Origin: Mastigocoleus testarum BC008
GTDB lineage: Bacteria; Cyanobacteriota; Cyanobacteriia; Cyanobacteriales; Nostocaceae
Assembly (NCBI RefSeq): GCF_001456025.1
Contig: NZ_LMTZ01000129.1
Span: forward strand, 1 to 64,000
DNA: 64,000 nt
Direction: 5' to 3'
The notes beneath the pieces were generated by a model. That model worked only from the letters and a program-made list of their open reading frames with translations, had not been told where the DNA came from and ran no database searches. Positions within the stretch are counted from its first letter, which is position 1. Each line of letters opens with the position of its first letter. Shown piece by piece: positions 28,456-37,040 of this stretch. The position numbers and the translations under genes are program-made.

Positions 28456-29379
28456 TAGTTTTATATCCTTTAGTTAATTGTTTATTGTTGAGACAGCGCG
28501 GTCTTGGGAGTTCCCCCCATGAGTGACTGCAAACCCTAAGGCTAATTGGTAATATTTGACTGTTATAGCAATCTTAAATCATTTATTTTCAGTAATATTT
28601 GAGTATTATTATTTTTAAGTTATTTATTTTGTTTTGTGTTTTGCGTTTTCCACCATTTTGCATTTTAAAATCAATTAAAATATAAATAAAATTAACTTAC
28701 TTCTCAGTAAAATTACTGTTTAGCGATCATCAGTGAGATATGTGACTCTATTTAGACACATCTGTTGGCTGCAAAACGAGTGAAAGTATAAATACAGAGA
28801 AGTATCCGGACAGTAGTAGTAATAAAAGAGAATAAAATTATAGTTGTATTCACTTAAGTTGTTGGACTTATAAAAGGAGTATTCAGTTAATTTATGCCTT
28901 ATCCAATTTGGTAATAACTTAATTGTCAAGACTGTTGTCAATATTCTTTTAACTTTATTTCGTACGTGTATAAATTATATATTGGAGGATTGCAGTCTCA
29001 GAAACAAAAGGAAACTATTTTATTTTCTGGGGTCTGGGAAAAACTAGCCTAAGAAAATGTAGCAAAACTAAAGACAGCCAGTTAGTTATGACTCAAGCTT
29101 GTAGCGTATCCTGTTTCTAATAAAATGGTTGGCGATCGCCAAAATTTCTGTAGATGCAATTGCGATAAGTGGGGGTAGAGAATAGATAGCAGTTACTATT
29201 GAATCCAAGATATTATTCAATCAAGGGAAGTTGATGTATAAAATTTTATGATTTTGTAAAAAGACATAAATTTACTAACCGGGTTTTACTCAAATACTTT
29301 ACACAAAATTATTTGCACCGAATAACACTAAATTCACAATACTAAATTAAAAAGTAAAAACTAAAACAAATAATAATAT
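28456..29379. other. Long intergenic region upstream of trpB
   Basis: About 924 bases between divergent trpB and a histidine kinase. Near 28492-28530 is the sequence GACAGCGCGGTCTTGGGAG followed by TTCCCCCCATGAGTGACTGC, which I remember as a repeated motif in Nostoc-type genomes. A HIP1 site within TTGGCGATCGCCAA is at 29130. No gene or clear trp leader peptide was seen. Confidence 0.5.
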
Positions 29380-30843
29380 ATGAATCTCCATGATTCCCAA
29401 GAAGATGAATTAAGGCTAATAAAATTAAACCATCGACTACAAAAAGAGATTGAAACTCGTAAGTTGCTGGAACAAAAGTTGCGCACTTCGGAAGCTCAAA
29501 TGCGTGCCATATTTGAGGCGATGAGTGATATTGTACTTGTGATTAGTATTGACGATGAGCTACTACGAAATGTCGAAATAATACCAACTAATAATCTTTG
29601 TTTGCATGAATATCAAACAGAATTAGTCACTCAAACAGTAGAGCAATTTTTTCAAGGAGAAAATACTAGAATATGGTTAGAAAAGGTTGTACAGTCGCTC
29701 AACACACAACAAATCGTTAACTTTGATTACAGCTTGTCTTGGGATAATGAGGAATATTGGTTTGCAGCTAGCATTTCCCCAATTTCCGATTGTCAAGTAT
29801 TGTGGGTAGCAAGAGATATTAGTGAAAGACAAGCTGCACTAAGGGAACGCAAACGAGTAGAAGAAGCTTTAAAAAAATCGGAAGCACAGGAAAGACAAAA
29901 AGCGCGGGAATTAGAAAAAACTCTTTCTGAATTAAAAATCGCCCAAGCACAACTTTTACTTTCTGAAAAAATGGCTTCTCTGGGGAGTTTAGTTGCAGGT
30001 ATAGCTCACGAAATCAACAATCCTACCAATTTTATCTACGGTAATATTGAACCAGCAAAAAATTATGCTGAAGATTTGCTACAGCTGATTTCCCTTTACC
30101 AGCAGCATTACCCCCAAGCGAATGGAGAAATTAGTAAAAAAATTGAAGAAATCGATTTAGATTTTATTGCTGAAGATTTCTTTGAATTGGTCAATTCAAT
30201 GAATACAGGTGCAATCCGAATTCGTAGAATTGTTGAGTCGTTACGAAAATTTTCCCATTTAGATGAGGCTAACAGACAACTAGTAGATATTCATACAGAA
30301 ATTGATAACACTTTATATTTATTGCAGCATCGGTTACAGCAAACATCCAGTAGTTTTCAAGTTCGTATTCTGAAGAAATATACCGAACTCCCAAAAATCG
30401 AGTGTTATCCTTCCCAACTGAATCAAGTATTTATGAATGTACTAGTTAATGCGATTGATGCATTAGAAGAAAAAAATCATAAAAAAGGAAAGTTTGCTCC
30501 AAAATTGCTTTTAAGCTCAAATATAGACGATACAGATGTGTCAGTGCAAACAAGTGTAGAAATATCCTCAATTCCTACAATTGTTATTTGCACAGAAATT
30601 ATTAACTCAGCAAAAGTATGTATCCGTATAATTGATAACGGAATTGGAATGACAGAAGAGGTCAAAAAGTGTATATTCGACCCTTTCTTCAGTACAAAAT
30701 TAGTTGGGAAGGGTACTGGTATGGGTTTATCGGTTAGCTATCAAATTGTTGTAGAAAATCATCACGGACAATTGCAGTGTGTATCCACTCGGGGAGAAGG
30801 TACTGAGTTTATTATCACTATTCCGATTGGACAACAACTATAA
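29380..30843 (+). CDS. Sensor histidine kinase (PAS-like, HisKA, HATPase)
   Basis: 487 residues, ATG start. N-terminal coiled coil, PAS-like region (about 40-150) ending ARDISERQ, second coiled coil (155-195), then a dimerisation domain with AGIAHEINNPTNFIYGNI (H210), and an ATPase domain with N box near 353-362 (NVLVNAIDALEE), DNGIGM (419-424) and GTGMGLS (445-451). The HEINNP form of the H box is typical of the family often seen in cyanobacteria with multiple PAS domains. Residues about 365-405 are a polar insertion within the ATPase domain. No transmembrane helix and no adjacent response regulator. Confidence 0.92.
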   Translation: MNLHDSQEDELRLIKLNHRLQKEIETRKLLEQKLRTSEAQMRAIFEAMSDIVLVISIDDELLRNVEIIPTNNLCLHEYQTELVTQTVEQFFQGENTRIWLEKVVQSLNTQQIVNFDYSLSWDNEEYWFAASISPISDCQVLWVARDISERQAALRERKRVEEALKKSEAQERQKARELEKTLSELKIAQAQLLLSEKMASLGSLVAGIAHEINNPTNFIYGNIEPAKNYAEDLLQLISLYQQHYPQANGEISKKIEEIDLDFIAEDFFELVNSMNTGAIRIRRIVESLRKFSHLDEANRQLVDIHTEIDNTLYLLQHRLQQTSSSFQVRILKKYTELPKIECYPSQLNQVFMNVLVNAIDALEEKNHKKGKFAPKLLLSSNIDDTDVSVQTSVEISSIPTIVICTEIINSAKVCIRIIDNGIGMTEEVKKCIFDPFFSTKLVGKGTGMGLSVSYQIVVENHHGQLQCVSTRGEGTEFIITIPIGQQL

Positions 30844-31868
30844 GTCAGTAAGTACAGTAATTATTTTATTTATCTATTTATTTACTAATAAGGAAAAATA
30901 GGGCATTTAAAACCCTTAATCACTGACGGTATTTACCCTTAATCACCAAAACCCAGTCACAATTGCAACTGGGCTTAAGGCGGAGATAAAAAGGAAGTGG
31001 GATAGTCCCCATCTGTTACATATAGAACTTCAATATAGAAGGCTAGGAGTTAATTGGATATTTATTACTACTGCCAAAACTAAGTAGATTCCGGAATATT
31101 TGATATTTTTTTTGCATTGTATATTTTGTGTAGTTATATAGCTGAAATTCAAACATAAACGCATATTTAGCCTTATTAATTTACTTCTTGACTAGTTTAT
31201 GGTGATTGAGCACTGCATTACTCCAATCCACTCCCAATATTTCAAGATTACATTTAAGTCAGCTGTCAGTGGTGTAATACTAAGTCTGGGTTAATTACCT
31301 CTTTTTAGAATGAGAGAGGGAAGTGTGGGAGGTGTGGGAAGTGTGGGGGGAAATCCCAAAAAATATAAAGGGGGTTTTAAAAATCGGATTTGGTGTAAGT
31401 ACTATATAAATTTTGTGTAAGTCTTATTTTTTGCAATTTTACGATTTTTTGGTCCGTGCCCTTGATGTTATAACATGTCGGCTCTGCGCTATATTAAATA
31501 TAGTAAAAATAATTTATTAATCATGTAGTAATGTGATAATGCTTTCAAAACTAATCATGAAAAGGCAATGATGCTTTTATAAACTTGGGAGTAGTTCGAA
31601 TTGATGGCAAATTTCTATTAATCAAAGTGCCGATCATCAAATCATCTATTAATTAAGTCACTGATGATAAGCAATACAGTTCTTGGCTCCCATAGTTCCG
31701 CTCAATTTCCATTATTCGGAAGTATGAGAACTTGGTGATGTTTGGAAGCATGAGAACTTGGCGAATTTGAAACTCAAACTTATATGAAAAAATAACAGTA
31801 ATTATTTCGTAAGAAAAAATATTTTACAAAAAAATCTCAAAGAAATATACATATCAAGAAACTATCTA
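30844..31868. other. Long intergenic region with G-rich tract
   Basis: About 1025 bases. Contents: a hairpin CCCAGT...ACTGGG at 30952-30973 (possible terminator of the kinase), a G-rich tract at 31318-31350, and a 26-bp direct duplication at 31718-31768 (GGAAGTATGAGAACTTGG, then GGAAGCATGAGAACTTGG). No gene. Confidence 0.55.
30952..30973 (+). terminator. Hairpin downstream of the histidine kinase
   Basis: CCCAGT arm, self-complementary CAATTG centre, ACTGGG arm, about 110 bases after the kinase stop. No T run follows, so termination is only a possibility. Confidence 0.35.
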
Positions 31869-32762
31869 ATGAATGCTGCGATAAGTCTAGAAAACGTCTA
31901 TAAAACTTACAATAATCGCTCTGTAGTTAAAGATTTATCATTTACTATCGAAAAAGGAGAAATTTTTGGATTACTTGGTCCCAATGGTGCGGGAAAATCT
32001 ACTACCATTAGGATGCTCACCACACTTACAAAACCATCCCAAGGACAAATTGAAATTTCTGGTTATGATGTGTTGCGTGACTCGATGTTAGTCAAGCAGA
32101 GTATTGGAGTTGTATTACAATCCCTTAGCGTCGATGGAGATTTAAGCGTATGGGAAAATATGGAATTTCAAGGACGTTTGCATCATATTCCCAACCCAAA
32201 ACGACAACGCTTAATTAATCAATGGTTAGAATATGTAGAACTTGGAAGTAGAAGAAATGATTTGGTTAAAACTCTTTCTGGTGGAATGAAGCGACGTTTA
32301 CAAATTGCGAGAGCTTTATTACATCAACCACAAATATTATTTTTGGATGAACCTACTGTAGGTTTAGACCCTCAAACTAGACGGCGTTTATGGGAAATCA
32401 TTCAAGGTCTGAATCAACAAGGAATGACAATACTACTGACTACTCATTATATGGATGAAGTAGAATATTTATGTGGAGCCTTTGGCGTCCGCACAGCCGG
32501 GGACAATCGGAAACCTGGGCGAATAGGAATAATGGACAGTGGTAAGTTGATTACTTTGGGGACTTTGCAAGAATTGCGTTCTGAAAGTGGTGAGGGTCTA
32601 CTGGTGAAGCAAGTTGGGGAGCATTGGGAATATTTATTTTTCCCCACCTTGCGAGAAGCGAGTAACTATTTGAACCAACAAGAAGATAAGACTGGAATGA
32701 TGGTACGTCCTTCAAATTTAGAAGATATTTTCGTCGAATTAACCGGACGCCAATTAGATTAA
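31869..32762 (+). CDS. ABC transporter ATP-binding protein (DrrA/CcmA type)
   Basis: 297 residues. Walker A GPNGAGKST (37-45), signature LSGGMKRR (136-143), Walker B ILFLDEPTVGLDP, H-switch TTHYMDE. The C-terminal GTLQEL...LEDIFVELTG tail is typical of the DrrA-like exporter ATPases. Immediately after EVEYLC the usual DRIGIMDSG is replaced by GAFGVRTAGDNRKPGRIGIM: residues about 203-217 are an in-frame 45-base insertion of higher GC. No permease gene follows, so the partner must be elsewhere. The stop overlaps the first base pairs of a 15-bp tandem repeat. Confidence 0.9.
   Translation: MNAAISLENVYKTYNNRSVVKDLSFTIEKGEIFGLLGPNGAGKSTTIRMLTTLTKPSQGQIEISGYDVLRDSMLVKQSIGVVLQSLSVDGDLSVWENMEFQGRLHHIPNPKRQRLINQWLEYVELGSRRNDLVKTLSGGMKRRLQIARALLHQPQILFLDEPTVGLDPQTRRRLWEIIQGLNQQGMTILLTTHYMDEVEYLCGAFGVRTAGDNRKPGRIGIMDSGKLITLGTLQELRSESGEGLLVKQVGEHWEYLFFPTLREASNYLNQQEDKTGMMVRPSNLEDIFVELTGRQLD
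32475..32519 (+). other. In-frame 45-base insertion in the ABC ATPase gene
   Basis: Encodes GAFGVRTAGDNRKPG between the H-switch region and RIGIMDSGK. It is visibly richer in G+C than its surroundings. It adds a basic, glycine-rich surface loop. Confidence 0.6.
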
Positions 32763-32880
32763 TGTTATTTAGATTAATGTCACTGGGATTAATATCATCA
32801 AGATTAATGTTACTTAAAACAATGTAATTTAGATCGATATCATTTGAATTAATGTCACTTGGACCGTTATCTGCTAGATA
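32761..32880. repeat. 15-bp degenerate tandem repeat, eight units
   Basis: Exactly eight 15-base units fill 32761-32880, consensus AATGTCATTTAGATT. It sits between the convergent ABC ATPase and TPR genes. Read on the minus strand in one frame it gives I-N-L-x-x pentads (INLDD INPSD INLNN INLIG), the pattern of pentapeptide repeats. Confidence 0.85.
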
Positions 32881-32885
32881 GATTT

Positions 32886-33572
32886 TTATGCTCCACCTAG
32901 TTCTCTGAGCATAGAATCTACTCGACTGACACCCTCCCATTTTTTCTGGGTTTCGTAAAGACTGAGAGATTTTTTTAATTCCATTATTGCCTCTCTAGAA
33001 CGACCTTGTTTCATTAACATCGCTCCTTTTAATTCATGAGCTTTAGCATTTCTGGGGTCAATTTTCATTGCTTGCTCGAAAGCCCACCTAGCATTTTTAA
33101 ACTCTCTGAGGTTCAATAGAACCGCAGCTAACCCCAGGTAAGCATTAACATTATTGCGGTTTAATTGGATTGCCTTACGGTAGGCTGTTTTAGCTTTATT
33201 GTTATCACCCATATTACCGCTGACATAAGCCAGGGCATAATGATAATCGCTATTATTGGGACTAAGAGCAACAGCACGACGATACGCTGCTAAAGCTGCA
33301 GAAAAATTCCCTTGTTGTGCATATAAGTAGCCTATACCAGAGAAGATACTACCGTTCTTCGGTTCTAATGTTGCAGCTTGTTGATAAACAGATATTGCAC
33401 CATTGTAATCACGCGCATTTACCAAACGACGTCCTTCATTAAGTAATTGTCTAACTTGGGAAGTACTCCGTGCTTGAGCCACTAAGACTTCTGCGCGAGC
33501 AACTGAGGGAATTGTTATCCCAATACTTCCTATAACGAGAATACTTAGCCAAAATGATTTTCGATTATACAC
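32886..33572 (-). CDS. Secreted/periplasmic TPR protein
   Basis: 228 residues, GTG start. Signal peptide (about 1-27, ending SVARA before EV). Five tetratricopeptide repeats follow from about 45 to 215, each with the pattern A..LxPxN..Y/F...G...G (for example AAYRRAVALSPNNSDYHYAL). TPR superhelices bind other proteins or envelope polymers; the target is unknown. It ends LRELGGA at 32886, just outside the 15-bp tandem repeat. Confidence 0.85.
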   Translation of the reverse strand: MYNRKSFWLSILVIGSIGITIPSVARAEVLVAQARSTSQVRQLLNEGRRLVNARDYNGAISVYQQAATLEPKNGSIFSGIGYLYAQQGNFSAALAAYRRAVALSPNNSDYHYALAYVSGNMGDNNKAKTAYRKAIQLNRNNVNAYLGLAAVLLNLREFKNARWAFEQAMKIDPRNAKAHELKGAMLMKQGRSREAIMELKKSLSLYETQKKWEGVSRVDSMLRELGGA

Positions 33573-33952
33573 AGTAATTTACCTGATTCTTATTGCAACT
33601 TTTTTCACGAATTCCGTAGTGGCATGTACATTAAAACAAAATTATTCGTTTTTGAAAACTCTATGCGATTACTTTTACAAAAGATTTATGAAGCATCAAT
33701 ATCCTCACTGATACTCACTTGGTAAATAAAAAAGACTTCCAAGTAAAAAAATTAATTCTCAGAATTCAAATAACCTAAATGCTAACGCTCCTCAGACTAC
33801 ATTTATAGCATATCTAAGATCTAAACCTAAAAAGATAAAATACTATACGATTTAACTGGGAAAACTTTTTATTTTTCAAAGAAGTAAATAGCCAAATAAT
33901 TTCTAAATGCAAATCCATAAATTAGTCTCTTATTTACTTAGAAGGTAAACCA
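33573..33952. other. Intergenic region between divergent genes
   Basis: About 380 AT-rich bases between the TPR protein and the YbjQ-family gene. Nothing recognisable beyond the promoters it must hold. Confidence 0.45.
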
Positions 33953-34282
33953 ATGATTTTAAGTACAACTGATGTCATTCAAGGAAAAATTGTCCAGTCA
34001 TATTTAGGAATAGTAACAGCAGAAGTCGTCTATGGAAGTAATTTTCTTCGTGATTTCTTCGCAGGTATTCGCGATGTTATTGGGGGACGTACAGGTAGTT
34101 ATGAAAAGCTATTTCAAGAAGGTCAACAAAAAGCATTAGACGAATTAAAAGAAAGGGGAAGACGTTTAGGAGCAGATGCAGTTATAGGTATTGAAATAGA
34201 TACGGGAACCATAAATGTAGATCAGTCGGGGGTTTTGATGTTAATTACTGCCACAGGAACTGCAGTGAAAATTTCTCAATAA
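33953..34282 (+). CDS. YbjQ/UPF0145 family protein
   Basis: 109 residues, ATG start, usual length for the family. Recognised by VIQGKIVQSYLGIVTAEVVY, FAGIRDVIGGRTGSYEKLF, ALDELKERGRRLGADAVIGI and the final strand VLMLITATGTAVKI. The family forms small pentameric beta-alpha domains sometimes described as heavy-metal binding, with little direct evidence. A hairpin follows about 60 bases after the stop. Confidence 0.92.
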   Translation: MILSTTDVIQGKIVQSYLGIVTAEVVYGSNFLRDFFAGIRDVIGGRTGSYEKLFQEGQQKALDELKERGRRLGADAVIGIEIDTGTINVDQSGVLMLITATGTAVKISQ

Positions 34283-34340
34283 ACAGTTAACAATTGTTTC
34301 TGGATAAATTTATAAACGGGGGTATCTCACTTTCTTATGG

Positions 34341-34369
34341 TTGTGGACATCATAAAAATATGTCCACAA
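34341..34369 (+). terminator. Hairpin after the YbjQ-family gene
   Basis: Perfect 10-bp arms TTGTGGACAT / ATGTCCACAA with a 9-base loop, 59 bases after the stop. No T run, but a strong stem in the right place. Confidence 0.45.
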
Positions 34370-35028
34370 TACACACCTCAAATTTGATTCATCAGAGATA
34401 ATAGATATTATCATAATCAAAGGCTTTTGTATCTAATATATTCCTATATTAAAAAACTTCAATCTGTACTCTAACTCGACCGGATTATTTTTTTATTTAA
34501 TTGCTATATATTCATATTTATCTTTCCTGAGGCAATAAATAAACAAATATCAACTTAATTGGTTATTATTTAATCGCTTAAATTTATTAGCCATTATATT
34601 TAAAGTGAATATTCTTATTTTGATATCAATAATCTTTGAAGTCGACTCTATTTAATCATTTATCTCTATAGCAATATTATGAATCCTTCAGTTGTGATGC
34701 TATAAAAATATAGGTAGCAATAAATACCTGATTTTGTTTGAGCAGTATTTTATTTAATTAAAGTTACCCATAAAAAACTTGGGATTTATTGGAATTTAAT
34801 GTTCTAAATGTAAAAGTTTAAAGTTAAGAACGGCTAAATATCATCATCCAATGCAGATTATCTCTCTATATTTGTCGTTTTGAGCAATGGTACATGCACT
34901 GCGGGAGGAGTGTTACTTGAAACTGATTAGATCATTAATAGATGACGTTTGCGATCGCATGAAGGTTCCACGAAGAAAAATTAAAGAGTAATTGCTATTT
35001 TGATGAAGTGAAAGTAAAGGGTCGGAAA

Positions 35029-35122
<94 letters not shown>

Positions 35123-35485
35123 GGAATTATCTGCTTATTCCTAGATTATGTTTCCTTATTATCTGTTATGGCACTAGATAATAAGGTTAGGATGTTGGCG
35201 AATGCTGAAAGCTATGACCAAATCATTACTATTAGAGTATTTTTTTGATGCGTGTAACAAAAATACTGATCCGGAGTTATTGCTTGAAAAGAATGTCCGG
35301 ATAAGTAAAATATATTGTTAAAGTGCAGATAGACTTATATCTATAGATAAAAATTATGGTTTAAATAGTATTTTGTAATTGTTGATGTACTATTTTTTCA
35401 TGAGCAATCAAACCCCCCCGATCGCCCAATCAAAATAATCAAATAATATATTGTCAAACCTGTGAATAGTTAGAACTAGAAGTAG

Positions 35486-35746
35486 TTACCACTTCAAATA
35501 AGCAGCTTCACTTCCTTGTTCTTGACGAATTTTGCTATCTTTCTCGAACCAAGCAATTATCTGTGGTGTGGTTAAATCTTTGATTTCTACACCGTATTCT
35601 TCTGCGATATGAGTTAAGACTTTCAAAGATGATATTGTCAGTCGAGTTAAAAATTTTTCTGGTGAAGTAAGCAAAGCTGCGTCAACTTTAGCTGACTCTT
35701 CCAAACTTAAAAACTGCGTTGATGGTTGTTGCGGTGGTACATTCAT
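35486..35746 (-). CDS. Small conserved-type protein of unknown function
   Basis: 86 residues, ATG start. The central region (about 20-72) is helical with LLTSPEKFLTRLTISSLKVL and EEYGVEIKDLTTPQIIAWFE. I recognise no domain. Composition and length favour a real gene. It precedes the suf locus but lies on its own with spacer on both sides. Confidence 0.6.
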   Translation of the reverse strand: MNVPPQQPSTQFLSLEESAKVDAALLTSPEKFLTRLTISSLKVLTHIAEEYGVEIKDLTTPQIIAWFEKDSKIRQEQGSEAAYLKW

Positions 35747-35990
35747 AAATTTCCTTGCAAACTCATTCCTGGGAGGCTTAACAATATGGTAAATAACAGT
35801 ATTTCTTAGATTGGCAAAACAGTCAAACTAAGTACGGATGGATAACTATGGATATTTTTGAAGTTTTTGAAGTTTTAAAGCTTTGGGAGTTTTTAAGGCT
35901 TTTGGAATTAATGTAAAAAACTTAATTTGAAAAAGTAAATCTTTAAATCGTTAATTCTTATCTTTTGTTAGCCCTTGTCTTTTTACAAGA

Positions 35991-36800
35991 TTATTTTTGT
36001 TTTGCTTGTACTAAATAACCACAACGATGCTCGCCACCGTTTATCATCCAATGGGTTCTTTCTACCGTACAATCTGGTAAAGCTGCAGCAAACATTTCTA
36101 ATTCATGTCCGCAGACGCTGGGGAAAGACTCCGCTACATTGGAAATAGCACAATTGTGTTCGACGATCATAAAGCGATCGCTTAATTTAGTTTGAGATTT
36201 TTTCTTTCCAGGTTTTGTACTTTCAGGTTTGGTACTTTCGGATTTTTTACTGTCAGACTTTATATTCCCAGAATTATTATTTTTCCCATTGTCACCTAAT
36301 GTTACACCGTTTGTTTCAATCGGATGATATTCTGCCATGTAACCTTCGGCTTTTCTCAACTCTACTAAGGTTGCTACCCGCTTAGAAAGGGGAGCATTCC
36401 CTAAAGATTTGCGATATTCTTCAGCTTTACGTTCCCATTGCTTTTTTAAAATTGTGCTGACTTGGTCCTTCCCCACTGTTTGAGCAATTGTGTCAAGCAA
36501 AGAAACAGCAAATTGGCCATAGCCATCACCAGAATTCTGGGGACTTGCGACCCAATTTAAGTAATTCTTACCCTCAGAGCTAAGTTGATAAACATGCTGT
36601 GGACGTCCCATCCCTGCTTGGACGGACGATGAATACAAGATCAGTTTTTCTGCGTCCAAATCTTTCAAGTGACGACGAACCGCTTGGGGACTAATTTTCA
36701 AAGCGGTAGCTAACTCTAAAGCTGTCGCTTGGACGTGCTTTAAGAGATACTCTAAAATTTCTTGTTTGGTTGAGGACTGTTGGTGTTGGGTGCTCGCCAT
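35991..36800 (-). CDS. sufR: SufR, Fe-S-sensing repressor of the suf operon
   Basis: 269 residues, ATG start. N-terminal winged helix-turn-helix (about 10-60, ALELATALKISPQAVRRHLK). The C-terminal Cys set C217, C230, C244, C260 fits the CX12CX13CX15C spacing reported for Synechocystis SufR, which holds Fe-S clusters and represses sufBCDS. Residues about 170-205 form a Lys/Ser/Thr-rich linker (KKSESTKPESTKPGKKK) that makes it longer than I expect for the family. It is divergent from sufB with two operators in the 240-base gap, so it probably represses its own gene as well. Confidence 0.96.
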   Translation of the reverse strand: MASTQHQQSSTKQEILEYLLKHVQATALELATALKISPQAVRRHLKDLDAEKLILYSSSVQAGMGRPQHVYQLSSEGKNYLNWVASPQNSGDGYGQFAVSLLDTIAQTVGKDQVSTILKKQWERKAEEYRKSLGNAPLSKRVATLVELRKAEGYMAEYHPIETNGVTLGDNGKNNNSGNIKSDSKKSESTKPESTKPGKKKSQTKLSDRFMIVEHNCAISNVAESFPSVCGHELEMFAAALPDCTVERTHWMINGGEHRCGYLVQAKQK

Positions 36801-36850
36801 CTTCGTCCTAGAGAATCAAAAAAAAGACTATTTGAAAAAAAAATGACTTA

Positions 36851-36868
36851 AACAACAACTTTGTTGTT
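36851..36868. promoter_or_regulatory. SufR operator 1
   Basis: AACAACAA-CT-TTGTTGTT, a palindrome with perfect 8-bp arms that contains CAAC-N6-GTTG, the reported SufR recognition sequence. Confidence 0.92.
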
Positions 36869-36895
36869 AATCTATCTTAGAATGAAGATACCTTA

Positions 36896-36913
36896 AACAA
36901 CAAACTTGTTGTT
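36896..36913. promoter_or_regulatory. SufR operator 2
   Basis: AACAACAA-AC-TTGTTGTT, again perfect arms with CAAC-N6-GTTG. Its centre is 45 bp from that of operator 1. Confidence 0.92.
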
Positions 36914-37040
36914 TTAATATCTATGATTATTGTAACAGCAGTGTAACCATCCGGTCATTGCTTCGGAAAATTAGCTACCCATAGCTCGTCTTCCATCCTT
37001 AAAGAGAGACATTTGTTAACCGAACACAACAAAAACTACG

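Larger units (their letters stand above)
36801..37040. promoter_or_regulatory. sufR-sufB divergent control region
   Basis: Shared regulatory region holding two SufR operators at 36851-36868 and 36896-36913, near the sufR side. The rest (36914-37040) would hold the sufB 5-prime leader. Confidence 0.85.

Noticed and set aside
28720..28941. 73-codon frame upstream of trpB.
   Set aside because: Composition is dominated by Tyr/Phe/Leu/Asn as expected from AT-rich DNA, with no domain and no ribosome-binding site.
32551..32940. 129-codon minus-strand frame across the ABC ATPase end and the 15-bp repeat.
   Set aside because: It overlaps the strongly supported ABC and TPR genes on both sides; its open part is explained by the tandem repeat.
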